From NCBI RefSeq assembly GCF_031822435.1, contig NZ_JAVQLW010000005.1, positions 228,501 to 292,500 of the forward strand: DNA of 64,000 nucleotides, written 5' to 3'. A program made the position numbers and the translations under genes. Of the stretch, positions 8,619 through 16,773 are shown piece after piece (within the stretch, counting starts at the first letter, position 1; each line of letters starts with the position of its first letter). A model generated the notes under the pieces. That model worked only from the letters and a program-made list of their open reading frames with translations, searched no databases and was not told where the DNA came from. Source of the stretch: Paracoccus sp. MBLB3053 (GTDB taxonomy: Bacteria > Pseudomonadota > Alphaproteobacteria > Rhodobacterales > Rhodobacteraceae).

Positions 8619-9788
8619 TCATCTGTACGGGTCCGCCGCATCGCGCAGGCCGTCGCCCAGGAAATTGAACGCAAGGATGACCAGCACAACGGGCAGCATG
8701 GGCCAAAGCAGCCAAGGATAAAGTGCGACGATATTGATCCCGCGTGCCTCGGTCAGCAGGATGCCCCAGCTTGTGACAGGCGGACGAAGCCCGAGACCCA
8801 GGAAGGTCAGCGCGGTTTCGCCAAGGATCATGCCCGGCACGGACAGGCTGGCACTGGCGATCAGATGGGACAGCACACCGGGAAGCAGGTGTCGCCCGAT
8901 GATCCGGGGGCTTTTCGCGCCCATCAGTTCCGCCGCCAGGACGTAATCCTCTTCCCGAAGCGCGAAAAGCTTCGAGCGCACCGCCCGCGCCTGCCCCGTC
9001 CAGTCGAGCATCCCAAGGATCACCGTAATGCCCAGATAGACCAGCAACGGGCTCCAACTCAGCGGGATGATCGCCGCGAGCGTCATCCAGAGCGGGATCG
9101 AGGGAATCGACTGGATGACCTCGATCGAGCGCTGCATCATGTGATCGAACCAGCCCCCGCGATAGCCTGCGATCCCCCCGATCGTGATGCCCAGGACAAA
9201 GCTGACCAGCGTTCCCAGCAGTCCGATCGTCAACGAGATGCGTGCGCCATGCAGGATGCGCGAAAACACGTCGCGGCCCAGCCGGTCAGTGCCGAGCAGA
9301 TTGAAGCGGCCACCCTCGGCCGGACAGAACAGGTGCAGATCGGCCGGGATGGACTTCCAGAAACGGTAGGGCTCGCCGTGGCAGAAGAAGCGCAGCCGCT
9401 GCACATCGGACGTGTCATCCGTATAGATCCGGCGCAGGTCGTTCATGTCGAGCCGCATGGTCTGACCATAGACGAACGGGCCGATCAGTTGGCCTTCATG
9501 AAACAGCCTGACCTTCTGCGGCGGGGCGTAGATGTAATCCAGGTCGCGGCTGTCGAGCCTGTAGGGGGCAAGAAACTCGGTGATGAGCAGCGAGCCATAG
9601 AGCAGGATCAGGAAGGCGCCTGAAATGACCGCCAGGCGATGGCGGCGGAATTTCAGCCAGGTCAGCCGAAGCTGGCTGGCGCTTCCTGTCATCGCGGCAT
9701 AGCCCGCCGGTTCGGCCGCCGGATCGAAGGGAATGTCCGAGACATAATGTGGCAGATCGGTCCCGGGGGGTGGCAAAGGTGCGGTCAT
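8619..9788 (-). CDS. Oligopeptide-type ABC transporter permease (DppC/OppC-like)
   Basis: 389 residues from ATG at 9788, which overlaps the upstream permease stop (ATGA). The N-terminal cytoplasmic tail is long (~50 residues), then a membrane helix, then an unusually long periplasmic section of about 110 residues before LGTDRLGRDVFSRILHG, the conserved start of the OppC transport domain. The EAA loop is visible as ELMGAKSPRIIGRHLLP. The C-terminus GDGLRDAADPYR is diagnostic of the DppC family. It pairs with the DppB-like permease at 9785 and the double ATPase at 12691. Confidence 0.93.
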   Translation of the reverse strand: MTAPLPPPGTDLPHYVSDIPFDPAAEPAGYAAMTGSASQLRLTWLKFRRHRLAVISGAFLILLYGSLLITEFLAPYRLDSRDLDYIYAPPQKVRLFHEGQLIGPFVYGQTMRLDMNDLRRIYTDDTSDVQRLRFFCHGEPYRFWKSIPADLHLFCPAEGGRFNLLGTDRLGRDVFSRILHGARISLTIGLLGTLVSFVLGITIGGIAGYRGGWFDHMMQRSIEVIQSIPSIPLWMTLAAIIPLSWSPLLVYLGITVILGMLDWTGQARAVRSKLFALREEDYVLAAELMGAKSPRIIGRHLLPGVLSHLIASASLSVPGMILGETALTFLGLGLRPPVTSWGILLTEARGINIVALYPWLLWPMLPVVLVILAFNFLGDGLRDAADPYR

Positions 9789-10780
9789 CCGCGCCTCCCC
9801 TGCAGGCGGATCCGCGGATCGAGCAGGCTTAATGCGATGTCCGAAACCAGCACCCCGACCACGGTCAACGCCGCGAGGAACATGAGGAAAGATCCAGCCA
9901 GATACATGTCCTGGCTTTGCAGCGCGTGGATCAGCATCGGCCCGGTGGTTTCCAGCGAGAGAATGATCGCGGTCACCTCTGCCCCCGAGATGATCTGCGG
10001 CAGGATCGAGCCGATATCCGCGATGAAGAAGTTCAGCGCCATGCGCAGCGGGTATTTCAGGACGACGCGACGGGGAGAAAGGCCCTTGGCCCGCGCGGTG
10101 ACGACATATTGTTTTCCCAACTCGTCCAGCAGGTTTGCCCTGAGCCGTCGGGCCATGCCGGCCGTTCCGGCGGTCCCGATGATCAGGACCGGGATCCAGA
10201 TATGCTCGAGAATGGATTGGAACTTCTGCCAACTCATTGGTTGGTCTAGGTATTTCAGGTCCATCATGTGTCCGATCGAGGTGCCGAACCAGACATTGGC
10301 GAAATACATCAGGATGATGGCCAGCATGAAATGCGGCACGGCGATCCCCAGCAGACCCAGCAGGGTCAGGCCGTAATCGCCCCAGCTATATTGCCGCGTG
10401 GCCGAATAAAGCCCGATCGGGAAAGCCAGGATCCAGGTGAAGACGATCGTGACCACGCTGATCAGCACGGTCAGCCAAAGCCGGTCCCCCACGACCTCGT
10501 TCACCGGCATGCGGTATTCGAAGCTGTAGCCGAAATCGCCATGCAGCATGCCGCCGACCCAATGCAGGTAGCGCACAGGGGCGGGCGCGTCGAAGCGATA
10601 ACGCGCCTTCAGCTCCTCGATCTCCTGCAGGTTTGCCGGCTCGCCCAGCATCTTGAGTTCCTGCACATAGCTTTCGAAATAATCGCCGGGCGGCAGTTCG
10701 ATGATGATGAAGATCAGGATGGAGATCACGATCAGCGTCGGGATCATCACCAGCACGCGCCCGAGAAGATAGCGCAGCAT
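9785..10780 (-). CDS. Oligopeptide-type ABC transporter permease (DppB/OppB-like)
   Basis: 331 residues. It starts MLRYLLGRVLVMIPTL, the standard first helix of OppB/DppB proteins, has a periplasmic loop (residues ~33-80) and an LHGDFGYSFEYRMPV motif typical of the family. The EAA-loop equivalent is ARAKGLSPRRVVLKYPLR. The C-terminus SLLDPRIRLQGRRG matches the family's DPRIR ending. It begins only 3 bases after the binding-protein stop and its own stop overlaps the next permease, so stoichiometric coupled translation is likely. It forms half of the membrane channel. Confidence 0.93.
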   Translation of the reverse strand: MLRYLLGRVLVMIPTLIVISILIFIIIELPPGDYFESYVQELKMLGEPANLQEIEELKARYRFDAPAPVRYLHWVGGMLHGDFGYSFEYRMPVNEVVGDRLWLTVLISVVTIVFTWILAFPIGLYSATRQYSWGDYGLTLLGLLGIAVPHFMLAIILMYFANVWFGTSIGHMMDLKYLDQPMSWQKFQSILEHIWIPVLIIGTAGTAGMARRLRANLLDELGKQYVVTARAKGLSPRRVVLKYPLRMALNFFIADIGSILPQIISGAEVTAIILSLETTGPMLIHALQSQDMYLAGSFLMFLAALTVVGVLVSDIALSLLDPRIRLQGRRG

Positions 10781-10783
10781 CGC

Positions 10784-12694
10784 CTAGTTCCCTTCCTTCA
10801 GCCAGAACGTGTCGGGCATGTAGATCCCAAGAAGCGATGTGGGCTGAAAGCCGATCAGGCCGGTTTCAGGCACGTTCTGCAGCCGCTCGTTGCGCACGAC
10901 CGGCTGCTTGGCGCTGTTCACGGTTCCAATCGTAAATACCTGATCTGCATGGATTTCAAGCATCCTGTGCCAGATGTCGATACGTTCGTCATGGCTGCGC
11001 GACCACCGCCAGCGGCCCACCAGCTTGACCAGTTCCTGCGCCTCGGGAAGTGCAGGCGGAGCCCCTTGGGCGCCCTTCGAGGCATAATGCACCCCCCAGC
11101 GCGGCCAATGATACTGGTCCTCGCTCGTTGGGGCCAATTCATAGGGCGGCATCTCGGCCGTCGGGACGGCATTGTCGAGCCCCATCCAGACCGACATGCT
11201 TGTCAGTCCCGCCATATTGCGGCTGCGGAACAGGTCGCGCTGCGACACCCTTGTCCAAAGCGCGATTCCGATCGCATGAAAATGCTCGGCGATCAGTTCC
11301 AGCACATCGGTTTCGACCGTGCTTTCGCCGGCTGTCTCGGCCATGATGCCCGCGACGCGCCCGTCGGGCAGTCTGCGGTAGCCATCCAGACGGATCGCGG
11401 AAAGATCCGTCTGGTCCAGAAGCGCATTGGCCTGTTCCGGGTCGTGCTGCGCCCATGCGCGGGCGAATTCCTCGCGGTAGAGTGGGCTTTCCGGCATCAC
11501 CGTATTGGCGCTTTCGCGGGCAAGTCCGAAAAACAAAGCCTTGTTGATTTCGGTCCGGTTGATCGCCAGCGACAGGGCCCGGCGGATACGGACATCGCGG
11601 TAAAGCATGCTCCAGACCGGATCGGCGCAGGTCATGTTCGGCAACAAGGCGACGCGTGACCCCTGGGTTCTGGTCCATAGATCGACCTTGATCGGAAACC
11701 GCGTCTCGGCCTCTTTCACGAGGGTATAGTCAGAGAATTCGACACCGACCGCCTGCAGGTCGCTTTCCCCGGTCGCAACCTTGGCCGGGATGATGTCGTA
11801 GGTCGAGACGTTCAGCACGACGCGATCGACATAGGGCAATTGGCGTCCGTCCTGGTCGATCCGGTGGAAAAAGGGGTTCCGGTCGAACACGAACTGCTGG
11901 GCAGGCGGCGCGGTGCGCGGACGCCAGGGGTCGAGCGTCGGCAGATCGGGGTTTTCGGGCCGGGTGATGCGGCTCATCTTCTGATGCAGTGCCTGCCAAT
12001 CATCGACACGCTGCTCATGCACGTACCGATCCAGTTCGTCCCGCCGGGCGAAGGACACATGGAACTGCTTCATGTAATGGGCGGGCATGCAGATGCGCAG
12101 CGGTGAAGGCGCGGCAAGCAAGGGCAGGAAGTCGGGCAAGGGCGCGTGCCAACTGTAGCGAACCGTTAGCTCGTCGAGCAGTTCGAAGATCGGCCCCTTT
12201 CCTTCGAGCCGCATCTCGGGGGGCATCCCGCCCAGATCGTCGCGAAGGATCACGTCTTCCCAGCAGTAGCGGAAATCCTCGGATGTGAAGGGGTGCCCGT
12301 CCGACCAGCGATGCCCCTTGCGCAGGCGAAGCGTGAAGACCCGATCTTGATCCACCTCCCACGAATGCAGGATATCGGCAATGAAGTTCAGGTTCATATC
12401 GTAGCCGACCAGCCGGGCATAACCGTTGATCGGCATGTAGCGGATATCCCGCTGGCCGCCGATCAGCATGCGGATTGTCCCGCCATGTCGTCCCGGACTG
12501 CGTCCCAGCGCAGGCATGTCGACGATCCTGGGTTCCAGCGGCACGCGCTGCCCGGCGGGCGGCAGCTCGCCCGCTTCGATAGGGTCGTCGAGATAGGGCG
12601 AGCCGATCAATGCCTGCGCGGCTTGCGGCCCGACCAGAGCGCCTGACGCCATCATCACCAGCGTCTCGCGGCGGGTGATGGCTCTTGCGCTCAT
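10784..12694 (-). CDS. Family 5 extracellular solute-binding protein with Tat signal
   Basis: 636 residues from ATG at 12694, which overlaps the stop of the double-ATPase gene (ATGA). The N-terminus has a twin-arginine signal (ITRRETLVMMASGALVG), so the protein is probably exported folded. The mature part has family 5 binding-protein hallmarks: LRKGHRWSDGHPFTSEDFRY and a LSLAINRTEINKALFFG segment. These proteins bind peptides, opines, nickel or oligosaccharides. At 636 residues it is longer than DppA-type proteins (about 530) and resembles the COG4166-type subgroup. The ligand is unknown; being followed by glycosyltransferases hints at a glycan fragment (inference). Confidence 0.9.
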   Translation of the reverse strand: MSARAITRRETLVMMASGALVGPQAAQALIGSPYLDDPIEAGELPPAGQRVPLEPRIVDMPALGRSPGRHGGTIRMLIGGQRDIRYMPINGYARLVGYDMNLNFIADILHSWEVDQDRVFTLRLRKGHRWSDGHPFTSEDFRYCWEDVILRDDLGGMPPEMRLEGKGPIFELLDELTVRYSWHAPLPDFLPLLAAPSPLRICMPAHYMKQFHVSFARRDELDRYVHEQRVDDWQALHQKMSRITRPENPDLPTLDPWRPRTAPPAQQFVFDRNPFFHRIDQDGRQLPYVDRVVLNVSTYDIIPAKVATGESDLQAVGVEFSDYTLVKEAETRFPIKVDLWTRTQGSRVALLPNMTCADPVWSMLYRDVRIRRALSLAINRTEINKALFFGLARESANTVMPESPLYREEFARAWAQHDPEQANALLDQTDLSAIRLDGYRRLPDGRVAGIMAETAGESTVETDVLELIAEHFHAIGIALWTRVSQRDLFRSRNMAGLTSMSVWMGLDNAVPTAEMPPYELAPTSEDQYHWPRWGVHYASKGAQGAPPALPEAQELVKLVGRWRWSRSHDERIDIWHRMLEIHADQVFTIGTVNSAKQPVVRNERLQNVPETGLIGFQPTSLLGIYMPDTFWLKEGN

Positions 12695-14619
12695 CCTGCG
12701 GCCTCCCTCGGGATCGTGTCGGCGAGGCGCGCGGTCGGGTTCATCCTCACCAGATGCCCGCCCCCAAGATCGATGAGGTGACCGGGTTGATCCGGCGTCT
12801 CGCGGAAGGCATCCGGCCATAGAAGCTCGGCCTGCTCGGCTGGAATGCGCGCGGCCAAGATGTCGAGGCGTCGGCCGGGATCAGGGACAGGGACCGCCGC
12901 CAGAAGCGCCCGAGTATAGGGGTGGACGGCGGCTTCCATGATGATCCGCCGGGGGGCGATCTCGACCAGCCTGCCGCGCCACATGACCGCGATGCGGTCC
13001 GCCATGTAGTTCACCACGGCCAGATCGTGCGAGATGAACAGATAAGTCAGGTGCAGTTCTCGCTGAAGATCCTTGAGCAGGTTCAGGATCTGGGCCTGCA
13101 CCGATACGTCGAGGGCCGAGACGACCTCGTCGCAGACGATGAATTCCGGGGCCAGGGCGAGCGCGCGCGCGATCCCGATCCTTTGCCTTTGCCCCCCTGA
13201 GAAGCTGTGCGGAAAGCGCGTGGCCGCCCCGTCGCCCAGCCCGATCGCGTGCAGCAGGGCCGAAACCATGCGGCGCCTTTGCGCAGGGCTGCCCCGGCGG
13301 TGGATATCCAGCGGTTCGGCCAGGATGTTTCCGACCGTCATGCGGGGCGAAAGCGACGAAACAGGGTCCTGAAAGATCATCTGCACACGGGTGCGCAGGG
13401 CGTCGAGTTCGGCCCCGTCAGCTTCTGTCATGTCGATGACGCTGTCGCCGGAATCGAAGATGATGCTGCCCGTGTCCGGCTGCATGGCCCGCACAAGCAG
13501 CTTGCCAAGGGTCGTTTTTCCCGAACCGCTTTCCCCCACGAGGCCAAGACATTCGCCGCGCAGGATATCAAGGCACACATCGTCGACTGCGCGGGCGGGG
13601 GTCTGCTTGGGCGCGAAAAACGACCAGCTTTCATGGCGCGGCAGAAAGGATTTCGTGACATTGCGCAGTGAAATCAGCGCGCGCGGCCGAAGTGAGCTGC
13701 GCCTTGGCTCGGCGTGCAGCAACCCCATACTGGCCAGTTCCTGAATGCCTTCCGCGGGGATCTCGCGCAGCGGCCTGAGCCGTTCCCTGCCCTTTTCCCC
13801 AAGCACGGGGACCGCGTTGATGAGCCCGCGAAGATAAGGGTGGGTCGGGTCACGGAAGATCGCCTCGGTCGTGCCTGCCTCGACCACCCGGCCATGATGC
13901 ATGACCACGACCTCATCCGCGACATTGGCGACGACCCCCAGGTCATGGGTGATCATCAGGACCCCGAGCCCCAGCTCCTCCTGCAGATCGCGGATGAGCG
14001 CGAGGATCTGGGCCTGTATCGTCACGTCAAGCGCGGTGGTCGGCTCATCCGCGATCAGCAGCGACGGACCGCAGATCACTGCCATGGCGATCATTGCGCG
14101 CTGTCGCATTCCCCCGGACAGCTCAAACGGATACATGTCGAAAACCCGATCGGGCCGACTGAAACCGACCCGGCCCAGCATGGTTTCGCAGCGTTCGCGG
14201 GCTTCGCGCGCGCTGAGCAGCCGATGCAGCCGCAATGCCTCGGAGACCTGGTTCCCAATCGTGTGCAGCGGCGAGAAAGAGGTCATCGGCTCCTGGAAGA
14301 TCATGCCGATCTGCCCGCCGCGGATCGCGCGGATCTGCTTGCCGTCATGCGGCAGATCCAACAGGTTCACGGGTGCGTCCTCGCTGCTGTGGAACAAGAC
14401 ACGTCCCGTGACCCGCGCGATCCGGGGCTGCAGGCCCATGATGGTCAGACCGGTGATGCTCTTGCCCGACCCCGACTCTCCCACAAGTGCTGTGATGCGT
14501 CCCGGCAGGACGCGCAGGCTTGCCCCGTTGACGGCGTGCAATTCACCTTTTAGCAGAGGAAATGCCACGTTCAGCTCTTCCACGCGCAGCAGGTCACGAG
14601 TGTTCGGCAGCTTGTCCAA
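12691..14619 (-). CDS. Fused double ABC ATPase (DppD-DppF type)
   Basis: 642 residues with two full ATPase domains, so it supplies both nucleotide-binding sites of the importer. Domain 1 has GESGSGKS (Walker A), LSGGMRQRA and LLIADEPTTALD. Domain 2 has GESGSGKT, FSGGQRQRIGIARAL and FIVCDEVVSALD. All catalytic motifs are intact, unlike the ABC protein at 2111. The inferred start is TTG at 14619; no in-frame ATG lies between it and the upstream stop at 14635-14637, and the ribosome site is weak (GGGAAAAAG). It is the first gene of the minus-strand unit; its promoter should lie in 14620-14766, shared divergently with the GT32 gene. Confidence 0.92.
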   Translation of the reverse strand: MDKLPNTRDLLRVEELNVAFPLLKGELHAVNGASLRVLPGRITALVGESGSGKSITGLTIMGLQPRIARVTGRVLFHSSEDAPVNLLDLPHDGKQIRAIRGGQIGMIFQEPMTSFSPLHTIGNQVSEALRLHRLLSAREARERCETMLGRVGFSRPDRVFDMYPFELSGGMRQRAMIAMAVICGPSLLIADEPTTALDVTIQAQILALIRDLQEELGLGVLMITHDLGVVANVADEVVVMHHGRVVEAGTTEAIFRDPTHPYLRGLINAVPVLGEKGRERLRPLREIPAEGIQELASMGLLHAEPRRSSLRPRALISLRNVTKSFLPRHESWSFFAPKQTPARAVDDVCLDILRGECLGLVGESGSGKTTLGKLLVRAMQPDTGSIIFDSGDSVIDMTEADGAELDALRTRVQMIFQDPVSSLSPRMTVGNILAEPLDIHRRGSPAQRRRMVSALLHAIGLGDGAATRFPHSFSGGQRQRIGIARALALAPEFIVCDEVVSALDVSVQAQILNLLKDLQRELHLTYLFISHDLAVVNYMADRIAVMWRGRLVEIAPRRIIMEAAVHPYTRALLAAVPVPDPGRRLDILAARIPAEQAELLWPDAFRETPDQPGHLIDLGGGHLVRMNPTARLADTIPREAAG

Positions 14620-14766
14620 GCGCTTTTTCCCAGATCATGTGCGAGTGTCAGCTTATGGGCCCGCGCGCACCTGTCGAGAGCGAAGATGAGAAAATTGAGC
14701 AGGCAAGGAAAAATCCCCGACCAAACGACTGAAAACCGGTCCTTCCTGCCGGAAACGGAGCCTGCC

Positions 14767-15723
14767 ATGTCAAGCAAGGACCGCCTCGTCCGGGACATTG
14801 AAATCGCGCTGGAGCTCGGCAAGGCCGGCAAGCTGTCCGAGGCCGAGATGCGGCTTGCCCGGATCGCGCAGGATGAGGATGCCGCAGTCCTTGGGCCGGT
14901 CACCGAACTTGGCTTGCCGCGCAAGCTGCATTCGGCCCGGCTGAAGCTTGCGAAACTTGGCGCGGATGTCGCTGCCCTCACCGGGCTGCGCGCGACAGCC
15001 GTCCCGCCGCACGCCCTTCTCGCGGACCTGTTTCCGATCAGCGACGATACAAGAGCGGCCATGGCGGAAGCCTGTTGTCGCAAGGTGCCACGCATCGTTC
15101 ACCAGATATGGATCGGCGAGCGCATACCCCGGCCCTGCGAGACATGGCGGCAATGGGCGGCACGCCACGGCTGGGAATACAGGCTTTGGGATGAAGCCGC
15201 CCTGTCCCGGCTTGGCTTGTCGGACGATCCCGCCTGGTGTGTGATGCGACAGATGGGCGACTTGCCCGGGGCGGTCGATGTCGCGAGATACCATATCCTG
15301 CTGCGCGAAGGCGGGCTTTATCTTGATTGCGACTGGTATCCGATCAGGCCGGAGCTTGGCCCCACGGCGCTGTTTCCCGAATGCGGCATGTCGGCCATTG
15401 CCGAGGCCGGACCCCGCCTGGTCGGAGGGGGCGGCATGCTGCTTGCCAATGGCCTGATCGCGACCCCGGCGGGCCACCCTGCCCTGCGCAGGTTGCTGAA
15501 TGCGCTGCCCGAAGTGGTTGAACGGCTTCGAGGTGGTCCGGCCTGGTGGCTGACCGGGCCGCTACCCTTTACCCTCGCCCTGCGAGGCGGACCGTTCACG
15601 GTTCTCGACAGCGCCTTCGTGGCCGGTCGCCTGCCCCGTGGCGCGGAGCTGCCCGAGGTCCTTCGGGCGGTCGAAGAGGCTCGGCAGGGTGCCGGCGTCC
15701 TCCTCGAGTGGAAGGACTGGTAG
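14767..15723 (+). CDS. GT32-like glycosyltransferase with DXD motif
   Basis: 318 residues from ATG at 14767, chosen for its CGGAG ribosome site; an in-frame ATG at 14686 has a poorer context. About 110 helical N-terminal residues precede VPRIVHQIWIG, the entry signature of the GT32/Och1-like GT-A fold. ARYHILLREGGLYLDCDW then carries the catalytic DXD (DCD) that binds the metal and nucleotide-sugar. It diverges from the importer/glycosyltransferase operon and probably belongs to the same glycan pathway. Its last 162 bases overlap, tail to tail, the histidine phosphatase gene on the other strand. Confidence 0.85.
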   Translation: MSSKDRLVRDIEIALELGKAGKLSEAEMRLARIAQDEDAAVLGPVTELGLPRKLHSARLKLAKLGADVAALTGLRATAVPPHALLADLFPISDDTRAAMAEACCRKVPRIVHQIWIGERIPRPCETWRQWAARHGWEYRLWDEAALSRLGLSDDPAWCVMRQMGDLPGAVDVARYHILLREGGLYLDCDWYPIRPELGPTALFPECGMSAIAEAGPRLVGGGGMLLANGLIATPAGHPALRRLLNALPEVVERLRGGPAWWLTGPLPFTLALRGGPFTVLDSAFVAGRLPRGAELPEVLRAVEEARQGAGVLLEWKDW

Positions 15724-16320
15724 TTCACCGGGCGGGGGTTCCGCTTCTCGGACCGACAAGCGGTCGATCCGGCCATCGGGAAGCAGTCGAAAGATGGCGT
15801 CCTGCGGTGCCTCCAGCCGCAATGCCTCTGTCAGCGGAAGCCCGGCATGCAGCCCGCGCATCATGCGCCCGACTAAGCCGTGGCTGACAAGCGCAACAGT
15901 GGGTTCACGCGCCGCGTCCGCAAGCACTGACCCGATCCGGCCAAGGACGGCCTCCTGGCTTTCACCGGCAGGGGCGTGAAAGACCCATCGACCACCGGGA
16001 TGGAGCTTGCGAAGTGACGGGGATTCGACCGCAATCTCGGCTCGGGTCTTCCCCTCCCATTCCCCAAGCGAGACTTCACGCAGCCGGTCGTCCTCGCGGA
16101 TCGAAATGCCGGGGATAACCTGCGCAATCAATCGAGCGGTCTCGCGCGCTCGCGGCAAGGGGCTGACCCAGAGCATACGGGGTTTGTCGTGCCTTTCCAG
16201 CAGCTTGCCGCAGGCCAGGGCCTGCCGCCGCCCCTCGGCCGTCAAGGGCGAATCCGACCAGCCCTGATAGCGGCCCTGCAGGTTGAATTCGGTCTGGCCG
16301 TGGCGCAAGAGATAGATCAT
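15562..16320 (-). CDS. Histidine phosphatase (phosphoglycerate mutase-like)
   Basis: 252 residues. LLRHGQTEFN gives the RHG catalytic His near residue 7. SPLPRARETARL is the second Arg motif, RLREVSLGEWEGK has the acidic residue region, and ALVSHGLVGR supplies the second catalytic His. The phosphatase fold is complete by about residue 195; the final ~55 residues are low-complexity and are read antisense to the GT32 gene, so they may be an accidental extension. It lies 69 bases after DUF1850 and may be the last gene of the TRAP operon. The substrate is unknown; small-molecule phosphatase is the safest call. Confidence 0.85.
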   Translation of the reverse strand: MIYLLRHGQTEFNLQGRYQGWSDSPLTAEGRRQALACGKLLERHDKPRMLWVSPLPRARETARLIAQVIPGISIREDDRLREVSLGEWEGKTRAEIAVESPSLRKLHPGGRWVFHAPAGESQEAVLGRIGSVLADAAREPTVALVSHGLVGRMMRGLHAGLPLTEALRLEAPQDAIFRLLPDGRIDRLSVREAEPPPGELPVLPLEEDAGTLPSLFDRPKDLGQLRATGQATGHEGAVENRERSASQGEGKG

Positions 16321-16389
16321 GGTCTTTCCTTCCCGGCCAAGTCCAGCGCGCGGCCCATCGCATCGGCAAATCGAGGTTTCGCGACAGGA

Positions 16390-16773
16390 TCAACCGGCCG
16401 GGTGATCGCCATCCTGGCCGCAAGGCTCGATCAGGATCGGTTCGCCGCCCGTGCTGCCCAGCGTCACGCAATCCGCACCGCAAAGGCGCCAACCCGAACC
16501 GGTCGCGCCCGAGGCGGCAAGAACCAGACGCTGGATTGGCTGGCCCTTCGGTTGCCAGACCCACCAACGACCTTCCCAATGCCCGCCTTCGCCCGGCTCC
16601 ATGCCGGCGCCCGATCCCTTTACCGCCGCGCGGGTGTTCGAAAGCCCCTCTTCGGTCAGCTGCCACTCCTCGCGCCAGCCTTCCTTTTCGACCGAGTGCA
16701 CCCATTCCAGCGTGAACCGCCCTTCCGGCGCAAGCGCGATGATGAGTGTACCAGCCATCAGGCACAGGCTCAT
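16390..16773 (-). CDS. DUF1850 domain protein of TAXI-TRAP operon
   Basis: 127 residues from ATG at 16773, which overlaps the TRAP permease stop (ATGA). It has a short hydrophobic N-terminus (MSLCLMAGTLIIAL), then FTLEWVHSVEKEGWREEW, the conserved core of DUF1850, with a later WRLCGADC region. DUF1850 proteins are habitually encoded next to TAXI-family TRAP permeases; their biochemical role is not established. The family assignment rests on the HSVEK-type motif and this exact context. Confidence 0.8.
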   Translation of the reverse strand: MSLCLMAGTLIIALAPEGRFTLEWVHSVEKEGWREEWQLTEEGLSNTRAAVKGSGAGMEPGEGGHWEGRWWVWQPKGQPIQRLVLAASGATGSGWRLCGADCVTLGSTGGEPILIEPCGQDGDHPAG

